Below, one piece after another: positions 52,892-62,989 of a stretch of DNA of 64,000 nt (the first letter of the stretch is position 1; every line of letters begins with the position of its first letter). Position numbers and translations under genes: made by a program. The DNA lies in NCBI RefSeq assembly GCF_002099425.1, contig NW_018344216.1:933501-997500 (forward strand), written 5' to 3'. This DNA comes from Phascolarctos cinereus. Its lineage: Eukaryota > Chordata > Mammalia > Diprotodontia > Phascolarctidae. Under the pieces are notes generated by a model. That model worked only from the letters and a program-made list of their open reading frames with translations, was not told where the DNA came from and made no database searches.

Positions 52892-53727
52892 ATCCATTTG
52901 AAGCTTATCATGGTATAGAACATTGATATCATGCTCAAAGAAAAATGGGAGTCACTAAACCACAGAGAAGACTTCCTGAGGGCTTTACATATTAACTTAG
53001 AAAACTGTACATGTTCATATTTTAAAAAAAATTAATAAAAAGCACATAAAAACGGACAGGAACTATTTTATTATGGTTTGGGCTGCCCTAGGTGGGTGTG
53101 CTGTAGACTACATGTGTATTTGACACCTAGTGTAAGGCATAAGATGCTGACCTAAAACTAATTTCTGCCAAATCACATTTTCCTGGCTTTTCTTGTCCAA
53201 TCAGGAGTCTTTCTCCAAGAAATTTTCTAGCCTTAAATTTGTTGAACACTGTGTTAATGTGTTCCATTTCTTTTGCATGTTGCTTACCTCATCTTTTCTT
53301 TAATTGCTTTTTTTTTAAAGAGAACTCTGTCAAGCTTCAGGATTCTTCTCATGAGATAGTCGTTGGTAAACCCTTTCCCATAATGAATAGTTACTAAAAG
53401 GTGAATCCTTTAAAATCAAAATAATTCATCTTCATTTATTTTATGACTCAAAACTACTTTATTGATCCCCAATTCACAGGAAGATAGAAGGTTTTAAACT
53501 TGGAAGAGTAACACATTGGCTGCTACACTTGTAGTAGTACTAGAATTTTAGGAGTTTAGTCTTAGTATAATCTTAGTATAACTTTGGGAAATCATTAACT
53601 TTATAGTACTTTGCTCCAAATGAATATAAAATATCAGTATGATCTGCTGGGTTCTAGCTGCTAAAGAATTGAAAAAGATTTCATTTTGAAAACTTCAGGA
53701 GTGATTTTATTCATTTTTACAAATGTC
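52892..53727. other. No feature recognised
   Basis: About 830 AT-rich bases with no repeat family, exon or RNA gene seen. Confidence 0.4.
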
Positions 53728-54560
53728 TGTTGGCCAACATGACAAAACAGGAAAATGATAAATGTTGGAGAAGATGTGGGAAAATTGGAACACTAATACA
53801 TTGTTGGTGGAGTTGTGAAATGATCCAAGCATTTTGGAGAACAATTTGGAATTATGCCCAAAGGGCTACAAAAATGTGCATACCCTTTGATCCAGCAATA
53901 GCACTTCTAGGGCTATATCCCAAAGAGATCAAACAAATGGGAAAAGGACCTACATGTACAAAAATATTCATAGCAGCTCTTTTTGTGGTGGTAAAGAATT
54001 GGAAATTGAGAGGATGCCCATCACTTGGGGAATGGCTGAGCAAGTTGTGGTACATGAATGTAATGGAATACTATTGTGCTATAAGAAATGATGAACAGGC
54101 TGACTTCAGAAAAACCTGGAAAGACTTATATGGTCTGATGCTGAGTGAAGTGAGCAGAACCAAGAGGACTTTGTCCACAATAACAGCCACGTTATGCAGT
54201 GACTAAGACTGTTAAACTGAACCCTTCTCAGCATTACGAGGATCTAAGACATCTCCAGAGACCTCGAGATGGAAAATGCCATCCAAAGAAAGAACTATGG
54301 AAGTCAAATCGCTATCACTTATTTTTACCTTCTGTTGAGTTTTGTTTCATCTTTCTGATGGTTCCTCCTATTGGTTTTAATTTTTACTTACAACTTCACT
54401 AATGTGAAAATATGTTTAATGGGTATGTAAATGTAAAGCCTATATCAGATTGTATGCCGTCTTGGAGAGGGTGGAGGGGAAGAAGGGGGAGAAAAATTTT
54501 CAACTCAAAAGCATATAGAAGTGATTGTTGATAAATCAAAATAAATTAATAAAATTTAAA
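53728..54560 (+). mobile_element. L1 LINE 3' end, best-preserved copy
   Basis: A 158-residue frame (53730-54206) reads through the ORF2 C-terminus: GTLIHCWWSCEMIQAFWRTI, IPFDPAIALLGLYPKEIKQM, TCTKIFIAALFVVVKNWKL, MEYYCAIRNDE. These match the human L1 ORF2 end motif by motif. The 3' UTR (subtype GATTGTTGATAAATCAAAAT) and an A-rich tail end near 54560. The 5' part is truncated, so it cannot transpose. The open frame suggests it is younger than the other L1 pieces. Confidence 0.95.
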
Positions 54561-54829
54561 AAAAATTTGGGATTTTAAATTTTTCGTCCCATTGAGAAAA
54601 CTCTCAAATCTTATGCAGCTTACAGTTTTTGAGAATTACATAAGGGCACTGAGAATTTAACTGACTCAAGGGTCCTATATATAGTCGGTCAGAAATAGTA
54701 CTTGACCAGGCCTTCCTATCTCTGAGGCCCCCCCCCCTTTCTATGCACTGTGTGATAATTCATCTCTTTAAAATAAGAGGAGGGATTCAAGGAAGGAGTA
54801 GAAGGCACAATATTATAGTCATATGAATA

Positions 54830-54885
54830 AAGACACTGACCAGATGACCTCTGAAAGTCCTAACAACTTTAAGATTCTATGATTT
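54830..54885 (+). mobile_element. MIR-type SINE end
   Basis: CAGATGACCTCTGAAAGTCC and TTTAAGATTCTATGATT: the last bases of a Ther-1-like MIR. Confidence 0.5.
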
Positions 54886-55259
54886 TTATTAGATATAGCT
54901 CCTGAAAAATGATAATTTATTAGTATAGGCATAGTGATCTTGGCAATGACAGTCCTTAAGTCTCATAGTAATATTTTATGGAGTAATAGAGCAGACATTA
55001 AGAAAATAAATCTGCCAAGTGACACAAGGGCAGTAAAACTGGTTCTTATTGAGAATAAGCTCAATTTCCCCAGATATTGGGAAGGTGCCTAATTGTGTTT
55101 TTTTGAATTATGTCAGCAAAGATGATGTTGACACGTAAATGAGCATTATGTGTTTGTTACTGTCCTGACGACGACAGCCATGTGTTCCGTTCCTGGCATT
55201 GGTCTAACACAGCATATGTATTTTGGACAGGGACTATAGGTGAGCAGTTCTAATAGGAA
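54886..55259. other. No feature recognised
   Basis: About 370 bases, nothing assigned. Confidence 0.4.
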
Positions 55260-55560
55260 CAAGAGAATGGGCAAGATTGTGAGGGATTTAAATGCCAGAA
55301 TAAGCAGTTTGGACTTTGTACTGTCATCAAGGGGAGGGATTTTGCTATTGCAGGATTTTGAGCAGAGGTATTAACTACCTTTGTGCATCTAGAGGGTTAA
55401 TCTGGTAGCAGTATATAATAAGATGGATTGGAATTATGAGGACCAAATAAAGGGATTTATGAGGAAGGAGACTTGAGCTAGTATGATGGTGGCAGGATTG
55501 GGACGAATGGGCCGATAATTGTGATGTTACAAAGGGAGAGTCACCAGCATTTGAGGACTG
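55260..55560 (-). mobile_element. L2/L3-clade LINE, antisense fragment
   Basis: GGGATTTAAATGCCAGAATA, TCAAGGGGAGGGATTTTGCT, GATGGATTGGAATTATGAGG: antisense L2 order, strongly decayed. Confidence 0.5.
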
Positions 55561-55939
55561 ATAGGTTAAATTGCTCCCACTCTTCCAACATCAACACCAT
55601 ATCCTGAAATGACAGAGTCTGGATTTTCCAGAATTTTGGTGCCGTTGGTAGAAATAAGGTAGTCATGAGGATCAGCAATTCTGGTAAAGACTATTTTTGG
55701 TTCTCTCCAAGTGCTTTATAAATCTTAAATTACTATGGAAATGGGAATTGCTATTATTATTGATGATGGCCACCCATCATCCATGCGTAGGTTGATGGTA
55801 GAAATAGGACAAACTACTTATTTCCAGGAGATCGTGATACTTTTTGCTTACTTGTTGTCCTAACATTAGACAAGAGCACTGTCACAAGTCAGTTTTGTAT
55901 TGGCTTGCAGGGATCCATGCTTTCCACATAGTCAGTCTG
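55561..55939. other. Mostly unclassified
   Basis: AAGTGCTTTATAAATCTTAA and TGCTATTATTATTGATGATG (55710-55765) look like the end of a MIR. The rest is unassigned. Confidence 0.35.
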
Positions 55940-56070
55940 GTAGAATGGATGCATAGAGGTAGAAGAGACATAAGAGGCTATTTAGTTCAACTACCTCATT
56001 TTTGAGTTGAGGACATGGCAGCCTGTAGAGAATAAGGGATTTGTCTTATGTTACATAGGTATTAAGGGTC
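55940..56070 (-). mobile_element. MIR-type SINE fragment
   Basis: GAAGAGACATAAGAGGCTAT, TTAGTTCAACTACCTCATTT, ATGTTACATAGGTATTAAGG: antisense Ther-1-like order. Confidence 0.55.
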
Positions 56071-56101
56071 ATCTTATAGCCAGATGAGGAAACAGAGGTT
56101 G

Positions 56102-56765
56102 GGGCAGCTAGTTGGTATAGTGGATAGAGTGCCAGGCCTGCAGTCAGGAAAAATCATCTTCATGAGTTCAGATCTAGCCTCAAACACTTAACTAGATGTG
56201 TGATGCCAGGAGCGCCTGCGTCCCCGGCTGTGGTCTGATGCCGGCAGAGTGTGAAGAGAGAAAGAATCATGGGCCAGGTGAGAGCCGTGAAGAACAAACT
56301 CTGTTTATTGATCTGAGGGCTCAGGCTTATATAGCACTGGATCAAGCAATAGTAACATTATTATTCATGAAAAGTACAAATCTAATTAGGTGATTTCCTT
56401 ACTTCCTCGTACCTTGTCTGTTACACTCTTTCCTGCGTCCTGTCCTGTACTCCATCCGTTTCCTCCCTTCCTGTATCCTGTTCTCAAGAGATGGAATTGG
56501 GGGGTGGTGAGCCGACATCCTGAGTTTCACAGCTGTCAGGCTTAGTACAAGCTACAGGTAAGACCCGGGATGGCCTAAGCCCTCCAACTCCCCAAGCCGG
56601 CCCTCTACAGTGTGACCTTGGGCAAGTCACTTAACCTTGTTTGCCTCAGTTTCCTCATTTTTAAAATGAGCTGGAGAAGGAAATGGCAAATCACTCCAGT
56701 ATCTTTGCCAAGAAGACTCCAAGTAGGATCATGAAGAGTTGAACATGACTGAAAGAGGAAACTGA
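56102..56765 (+). mobile_element. RTE-tailed tRNA/CORE SINE split by a solo LTR
   Basis: The left part is GGGCAGCTAGTTGGTATAGT ... CAAACACTTAACTAGATGTG. The right part is GTGTGACCTTGGGCAAGTCA, CCAGTATCTTTGCCAAGAAG, AGAGTTGAACATGACTGAAA. The two join perfectly when 56204-56616 is removed. Confidence 0.9.
56204..56610 (-). mobile_element. Solo LTR (class II-like) inside a SINE
   Basis: 407 bases, TG...CA ends, flanked by GTGTGA (56198-56203, 56611-56616). A 6-bp duplication is typical of class II (ERVK-like) elements. On the minus strand TATATAAG (56333-56326) is followed within about 25 bases by AATAAA (56309-56304), a very short R region that also fits class II. Unrelated to the other LTRs here. 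It retains CpGs, so probably the youngest LTR in the window. No internal part. Confidence 0.9.
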
Positions 56766-57477
56766 AATTATAGAATGGGAAATTATTTGGTTAGGCAAAT
56801 ACGAGGGGTACAGTTGGCACAGTAGCCTAGTGAGGTTTTTTTTTTAAATTTTTAGTTGTCCGTAGGGCTTTTCTAATACTTAGATAAGACTTGTTTATTG
56901 CCAGATGAATGTATGCTGTTATATTCCCCATAATCTTATTAATTTATCTTCTCCTAATAATGGTAGAAATTTTCATGCTTTTTGAATTAATGCCTGGGAG
57001 TCAATAAGGTTTTCCTTTATTAGGTTTTAGAAGAGTTTTTTACAGTGTTAGAACAGAGTTTGGTGACTAGGCTTGCTGGCTGATATTAAAGCCACAAAAA
57101 CAGGAAACTTCAGGGCAGCAACTTTGAGAACGAAGAAATAGAGCACGTATAAGAAGAGAACCTGCAGATGATACACTAACACTATCTGAAAAAAATACTA
57201 ATAAAATAGAACAGTTAAGTTCAAAGTAAAGGTGTTTATTGGTGGACAAGCTCATGCACTGAAAGAATGAAGGAGTTTTGGTGGTAGGGTTCAAAAGTTA
57301 GTATGAAAAGTATGACTGTTAAAAGGTGAATGTGCTTTTGGACTATGGAGTTTTTTTTGACAGTTTTGGAGGTAATAGTTACCTAATCTGTCAGTTCTTT
57401 CTACAGTATTGTTTGTTGGGGAACACTTAGATCAAAGAGAAGAGAGAAACAGAATTATTATGCGATTGAGCCAGTGA
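56766..57477. other. No feature recognised
   Basis: About 710 bases, AT-rich. The antisense 75-residue open frame (57067-57294) has no recognisable motif. Confidence 0.4.
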
Positions 57478-57672
57478 ATTTCATCTCCAGTCATCCTGAT
57501 GTGTATCTGGCCACTGGACCCAGATGGCTCCGGAGGAGAAAGTGAGGCTGGTGACTTTGCCCAGCCCACCCTCACTTAAATCCAATTCTCTTGCATGTTG
57601 TGGCATCACTTTCCTGATGTCATGGTCTTCTTTGAGAAGGAAGGACAAACACCACCACCACCAACAGCTACT
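57478..57672 (+). mobile_element. SINE or LINE 3' end with the RTE-like tail
   Basis: CCAGTCATCCTGATGTGTAT, CTGGCCACTGGACCCAGATG, GCTCCGGAGGAGAAAGTGAG, GTGGCATCACTTTCCTGATG, TCATGGTCTTCTTTGAGAAG, GAAGGACAAACACCACCACC. The tail matches those at 28.6 kb and 34.8 kb. The ACC run is a microsatellite-like terminus. Confidence 0.7.
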
Positions 57673-57884
57673 CGTGGATCCCTGGAGGGAGACCTTGGTT
57701 CTAAAATTAACTCCCATTTACAAGACTCTTCAGGGTTTTAAAACCACTTTTCTCGTAAGTGATATAAACCGTATTCCCATTTTGTAGATTTTTGAGAGAT
57801 GTGACTTGCCCCAATGTTGGAGCCTTGGTGTCCTTATAACTTCATGCCCCATTGTCCTTTCACAACGCTAGTATTCTAGGCCCA

Positions 57885-57988
57885 GATTTAGTCATGTAAT
57901 TTAAACAAGTCATTGAATCCTCTGCTTCTGAGTCTCAGTTTACACATCTGTCCAATGGAAGTATTTGTCTTGACTGCCTCACAGGATT
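57885..57988 (+). mobile_element. MIR SINE fragment
   Basis: GTCATTGAATCCTCTGCTTC, GAGTCTCAGTTTACACATCT, GTCCAATGGAAGTATTTGTC. Confidence 0.55.
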
Positions 57989-58712
57989 TTTTTTTCTTAC
58001 ACAAAACAATCTATTTTTTAAAAATTTTCATTTTCTTATTTTATTTATTTATTTTAACCATCTTTTTTTTTTTTGAAAATTGTGTTGGTATCATTGAGTT
58101 CTGAACCTGAAAAGCTTATAGATAAGGAAGGGATAATGGAAGGACAGTTTTCACCTGGTCAAAGTGTGGATACCAAAGATGAAGAATTATAGTTTAATTA
58201 ATCAGTTAATAAACTGTATTAATCACTTACTATGTTCTCCCCACGTACGTTGTACTAAGTGCTGGGGGTACAAAAAGAGGTCAAGACAATCCCTGCCCTC
58301 AAGGAGCTTTCTAATGAGGAAGACAACAGACAAACAAACATATCCAAGGCAAGCTATATACAAGATAAATAGGAAATGATTAATAGAGGGAAGGCACTGG
58401 AATTAAGAGGGTTTGGGGAAAGCTTCCTATAGCAAAGGGGATTTTAGTTGAGAAAGGCAGGGATTCGGTAGATGGAGTGGAGGCGGGGATGGGGGCAGAC
58501 AGACAGAATGTCCAGAGCCGAGAGATGGAGTGTTTCTTTTGTGGACAGCCACAAGGCCAGTGTCACTGGATTGAAGAGTATGTGTGGGGAGTAAAGTATA
58601 AGAAGACTGGAAAGGTAGGAAGGGGCTAGATTATTAAGGGCTTTGAGTGCCAAACAGCATTTTGTGTTTGCTCCTAGGGGCAGTAGGGAGTCACTGGAGT
58701 TTATTGAGGGGG

Positions 58713-58715
<3 letters not shown>

Positions 58716-58757
<42 letters not shown>
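58716..58757. repeat. (TG)21 microsatellite
   Basis: 42 bases of uninterrupted TG inside the antisense L2. Confidence 0.97.
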
Positions 58758-58759
<2 letters not shown>

Positions 58760-58790
58760 AGACATGATCAAACCTGCACTTCAGGAAAGT

Positions 58791-59009
58791 CTTTTTTTTT
58801 TTTTGGTATTTATTTAGTATTTTGTTTTCCCCCAGTTATATGTAAAACCAATTTTAATATTTGTTTTTAAGACTTTGAGTTCCAAATTCTCTCTTCCTTC
58901 CCTGGCACACACCTTCTCTTCCCCCCACATTGAGAAGTCAAACAATTCGATATAGGTTATACATGTAATCATGCAAAACATATACATAGTAGTCATGTTG
59001 TGAAAGAAA
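58791..59009 (-). mobile_element. L1 3' end in L2
   Basis: T-run, GTATTTATTTAGTATTTTGT, CCCAGTTATATGTAAAACCA, GACTTTGAGTTCCAAATTCT, CATGTAATCATGCAAAACAT: the TTCCAATTACATGTAAA subtype of L1 3' UTR. GGAAAGTC (58783-58790) and GGAAGGTC (59010-59017) look like the target duplication. Confidence 0.8.
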
Positions 59010-59072
59010 AGGAAGGTCATTTTGGTGACTGAATGGAGGATGGGCCACTACCAACCTCTCTGGTTTCCTTTT

Positions 59073-59312
59073 GTTGTTCAATCATTTTTCAGGCGTGTTG
59101 TACACTTCATTACCCAATTTGGGGTTTTCTTGGCAAAGATACTAGAGTGGTTTCCTTCTCCAGCTCATTTTACAGATGAAGAAACTAAGGCAAACAGGGT
59201 TAAGTAACTTGTCCAAGGTCACATAGCTATTAAGTGTCTTGAGGCTAGATTTGAACTCAGGTTTTCCTGACTCCAGACCTGGCACTCTATCCACTGTGCC
59301 ACCTCGTTGCCC
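59073..59312 (-). mobile_element. RTE-tailed tRNA/CORE SINE in L2
   Basis: TTGTTGTTCAATCATTTTTC, TTGGGGTTTTCTTGGCAAAG, AGGCAAACAGGGTTAAGTAA, CACTCTATCCACTGTGCCAC. Confidence 0.85.
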
Positions 59313-59537
59313 TAACTAAAATCCTACCTTCTATAAGAAGCCTTCCCCAACCCACTTTTAATTCCATTACCTTTCCTCTATTTCCTATTTATCTTGTATG
59401 TAGTTTGCTTTGTATATATTTGTTTGCATGTTATTTTCCCTATTAAGCTCCTTGAAGGTAGGGACTCATTTTGTATCCCCAGTGCCGGTGCCTGGCACAC
59501 AGTAGGTGTTTAATAAATATTAATTGATTAGATTGGA
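59313..59537 (+). mobile_element. L2/L3-clade LINE terminus, sense, inside antisense L2
   Basis: AAAATCCTACCTTCTATAAG, TTGTATGTAGTTTGCTTTGT, GCCGGTGCCTGGCACACAGT, AGGTGTTTAATAAATATTAA. It abuts the SINE head. Confidence 0.8.
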
Positions 59538-59689
59538 ATGGGCTTTAGGAAAATCACTTTAGTGGCTGAATAGAGGCCAGATTGGAGCAAGGAGACTTGA
59601 GGCAGACATACCCACCAGCAGACTGTTACAGTAGTCTAGGCAGAGATGATGAGGGTTGCTAGTATTTCTGCTTATTTCTGATTGTCAGT

Positions 59690-59882
59690 GCACTTGGAGT
59701 CTGGAAGACTGTTGGAACTCTGCCTCAGATGCAAACCCTGGGAAAGTCTTAGTTTCCCCATTTGTAAAATAGGGGTAATAATAACACCTACCTCCCAGGG
59801 TAATTGTGAGGATCATATTAAATAATCTCTGTTAAGCATTTTACACACCTTAATGTGCTCTATAAATGCCAGATATTATTAA
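59690..59882 (+). mobile_element. MIR SINE
   Basis: GCACTTGGAGTCTGGAAGAC, AAATAGGGGTAATAATAACA, CCTACCTCCCAGGGTAATTG, TGCTCTATAAATGCCAGATA. Confidence 0.75.
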
Positions 59883-60087
59883 TGTATTTGAACTGGAGAA
59901 CCATTTCTGTGGGAAATAGAAATGTTATTGTGTGAGATAACTGGACTGGATAAATTTTAGAAAGTAGTTTTATGTCCCAGGGCTAGATGACCTGGTAGAT
60001 TAGTTAATCTTTTCTTGAGTTGCTGGAGTTTCATGATTCTTCTTTGGGAGAACTGAAATAGTGCCTCCATATAGAATGGGGAAAAAG

Positions 60088-60285
60088 AATCAAGATAAAA
60101 GTGACCTTGGGTAAGTCATGCAACCTTTGAGAAACCTCATATTTTCCTTCTCTGTAAATCACATCAAATTAGTAACCATTTATGATGCTTCCATTCTGTA
60201 TGGGTATGGGAATATTTATGTTATGTAATAACATTTTTATGAGTGAAATTCTTTGCAAACATTAAAGTGGGTGGTGGTATTTGTA
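60088..60285 (+). mobile_element. MIR SINE, decayed
   Basis: AAGTGACCTTGGGTAAGTCA, CATGCAACCTTTGAGAAACC, TTTTCCTTCTCTGTAAATCA, then CTTTGCAAACATTAAAGTGG. Confidence 0.45.
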
Positions 60286-60477
60286 ATTAAGTGAATAAGA
60301 GGGGAAATCTTGTGAAATGTTTACAGAAAAGGAGGGAAAGAGGATAGACAAAAAAATCCACATCCACATTAGAGAAATTCCTATCCACATGAAAAGCTAG
60401 CTAGCTTTGTAGCTTTTCTTCGTATGAAACATTTCCTCCTACAAAGTGCTTTCTGTCAATAGTGATTAAAACGCCGA

Positions 60478-60670
60478 GCAGCCTTGGGGAAGGCAGTGTT
60501 GTATTGGGTGTCTGGAGACTAGGGCTTGAATCCCACCTGAAACACTTGCTGACTGCATGTGTATGAAAAGGGCAAGCCACTCAGAGCCTGTGTTTTCATC
60601 TGCAGAAGGGAAAGTTAACATCTCAGTGTCATGTAAGGAAAATGCTTTGTTACAGTTGTTTGTGTTCTCA
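60478..60670 (+). mobile_element. MIR SINE, decayed
   Basis: GGCAGTGTTGTATTGGGTGT, CTGGAGACTAGGGCTTGAAT, GGCAAGCCACTCAGAGCCTG, TTTTCATCTGCAGAAGGGAA. Confidence 0.55.
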
Positions 60671-60844
60671 CTATATTCCACCCTGAGTAGAGCGATACAA
60701 ATCTCAATTACAGAAGAATAACAATTAGGGGGCTGATTAGTATAAAGTAATTATGAAATGTTTCACTTTGGTGTACTTGTAGAATGATGAACTCTCCTGC
60801 TATATTTCAAATGAATTAAGTTTTAGGTTGATGAAGTAGTTTAC

Positions 60845-61088
60845 CACAATAATAGCTAGAATGCCTGCTACGTGCTAGGTACTGTGCTAAGTGCTTTACA
60901 ATTATCTCATTTGATCTTTGTAAGGAATCTGGGAAGTAGATGCTATTGTGAGTCCACTCTTTCTATTGAGGAAAGAGGCAAACAGAGATTGAGTGACTTT
61001 CCAAAGATCACACAGCTGGGACATATCTGAGGTTGGATTTGAACTCAGGTGTTCCTGGCTCCAGGCCCAGTGTATCACCAGCTGCCTC
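60845..61088 (-). mobile_element. MIR SINE, near full length
   Basis: CTACGTGCTAGGTACTGTGC, ATTATCTCATTTGATCTTTG, GAAAGAGGCAAACAGAGATT, GATCACACAGCTGGGACATA, GGATTTGAACTCAGGTGTTC. Confidence 0.8.
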
Positions 61089-61151
61089 TGGATGAGAGGA
61101 AGCTGCTGTGACTCTTCCTTCTCCATGAGGTTAAAAAGCTTCACATTCATG

Positions 61152-61182
61152 TCCCTTCCCCTCCCCTCCCCTCCCCTCTCCC
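61152..61182. repeat. (CCCCT)n microsatellite
   Basis: About five CCCCT/CCCTT steps. C-rich on the plus strand. Confidence 0.9.
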
Positions 61183-61324
61183 ATTTCTCCTTTTGTATTT
61201 TCTATTGCATCTAAAGGGATTGCATGCCAAGAGCCAGCTGCTCTACCCAAGAACACTTAGATGAACTCTATGCCTCTTTTATTCATTACTTTTTACAGAT
61301 TTTCTGCTGATAGTGGGTTCAGGC

Positions 61325-61450
61325 AGCCAAGGCATTGTGTATAGAACTGGCCTTGGGATCAGGAAAGTGGGGGGTTCAGATGCTTCCCTTTGACACATGC
61401 TGCCTGTGGGACCTTGGGCCAGTCAGGCTCTCATTTTGCCTGGGAAACAC
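61325..61450 (+). mobile_element. MIR SINE, 5' half
   Basis: GGCATTGTGTATAGAACTGG, CCTTGGGATCAGGAAAGTGG, GTGGGACCTTGGGCCAGTCA. The 3' half is lost. Confidence 0.55.
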
Positions 61451-61929
61451 TTCAAGACTTTGCAGAGACATTGACAGAGGGACTTTACTTTCAGGGAGTT
61501 CCCCATATGGAGGAGAACCCAGATCCTGCCCTCTCCACTCCCCCACCCTCAGTTGTTTCAGGCAGCAATTCTCAGGGTTATTGTGGAGCAATACTGGGAG
61601 TCTTTGACAATACTGTTTGCTTTGGCTGTTAAATTTTTCAACAGGAACCTGGAGGGTGTGTCCTCATAATTTTCGGCAGCCATGCAGTAGACATCAAGAA
61701 GCTTCTTTGATGCTTTGATGCATCTGTGGTCTCATCCACATGAGTATAGTGCAGATTACAACCCATTCACATCTTCTTATTCTTTGCTGCTTTTGTCTGT
61801 GTCTGCTGACAAACCCTCGGTAGGTGGCTCACCCAGTGTATTGGGATTCTTCTAGATCTTTTGACATTGCGTGAGTATCAGTGGGGCATGCTTGCAATTT
61901 CTCCATTATGCCTTGTCTTGCTACATCTG
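61451..61929. other. No feature recognised
   Basis: About 480 bases. Short overlapping open frames on both strands continue from the MIR and carry no motif. Confidence 0.4.
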
Positions 61930-62162
61930 TTATAAGCAACCTTTCTTGATTCCCCTTTATTCTGGTGCTTTCCTGCTTTGAGTATTTCCAGTTTATCCTA
62001 TAGGTATCTTATTTGTACATAGTTGTTTATAGGCTGTCTTACTAATTAAATTAGACTGTGAGCTCCTTGGGAGCAGGGACTGTCTTTTGCCTTTCTTTGT
62101 ATCTCAAGCATTTAGCATGGTGCCTGGCACACAATAGGTGCTAAATAATTGCTTATTGACTG
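61930..62162 (+). mobile_element. L2/L3-clade LINE terminus
   Basis: TAGACTGTGAGCTCCTTGGG, AGCAGGGACTGTCTTTTGCC, GGTGCCTGGCACACAATAGG, TGCTAAATAATTGCTTATTG. Confidence 0.8.
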
Positions 62163-62989
62163 TTTTCTCCTGTGATTCGTCTCTCTGATACCTCTATGCT
62201 ACCCGTTGGTAATATGTAGGAGGCTACCATGTGTTGTATAAACTGGAGATGTGGACCATCAATACACATATTTAGTCAGACATTGTAAATGGACAGTGAT
62301 TTGGACCAAGAATTGAACTGAAGCCCGGGAGTGAACAATATTGCATTTGGGAATGACCTGCTCTTTTCCCTGAGACAAAGGCTCTTTTTTTTTTTGAACA
62401 CTAATTATTTTATGGCAATTCTGTATGGATGCTAATCATGGAATATCACACTCTTAGATCATGAAAACGACATTGGAAACAAACAGGAATCCTGTAATCG
62501 ATGTTCCATATTTTCCCCCAAAATGTTGTCATCCACTACGTGCTTAAAATTATCTCTAAACACTTTGTGCTAAAGACATAGTGGACAAGTTGTACTACAA
62601 GTTGACTGCAAATATCTGATGTTGTATTGATTCTTGAAAGTTTGTTACTAGAATATTTGTCTTAATTTTTGTTGAATATTTTATATTTACATTGGATCAT
62701 TGAATATATTCTACAGCTAATGCTTTTATTCTTAAAACCATAAACCATTTATTTTTTCATCAAAACAATTCATATTTTGCAGTAACACCTCAGTAATCAG
62801 CTACCTGGAACACAGCCAAGAACTACGAAGGAAGCAGAAAGATCTTAGCAGCCAAATTAGATGAATCAATTGTATTTACCCAAGCTCTTGTATGTTATTC
62901 CTCAGAAAACTCTTTAAGCCAGCATTTCCTTTTATTTGGCTACTTCTAATACATTAGATTATCAGGTTTCTGGAAAACAACAGATAATG
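62163..62989. other. No feature recognised
   Basis: About 820 AT-rich bases. No repeat family, exon or RNA gene recognised. Confidence 0.4.

Larger units (their letters stand above)
58195..59665 (-). mobile_element. L2/L3-clade LINE, 3' region, with three insertions
   Basis: Pieces: 58195-58790 (ACTAAGTGCTGGGGGTACAA; CCTGCCCTCAAGGAGCTTTC; GGGCTTTGAGTGCCAAACAG), 59018-59072 (TTGGTGACTGAATGGAGGAT) and 59540-59665 (AAATCACTTTAGTGGCTGAA; CAGCAGACTGTTACAGTAGT). The breaks hold an L1 end, an RTE-tailed SINE and an L2 terminus. A TG repeat lies inside at 58716-58757. Confidence 0.85.

Noticed and set aside
53730-54206. 158-residue open frame as a host gene
   Set aside because: It matches the C-terminus of L1 ORF2 motif by motif and is followed by an L1 3' UTR and A tail.
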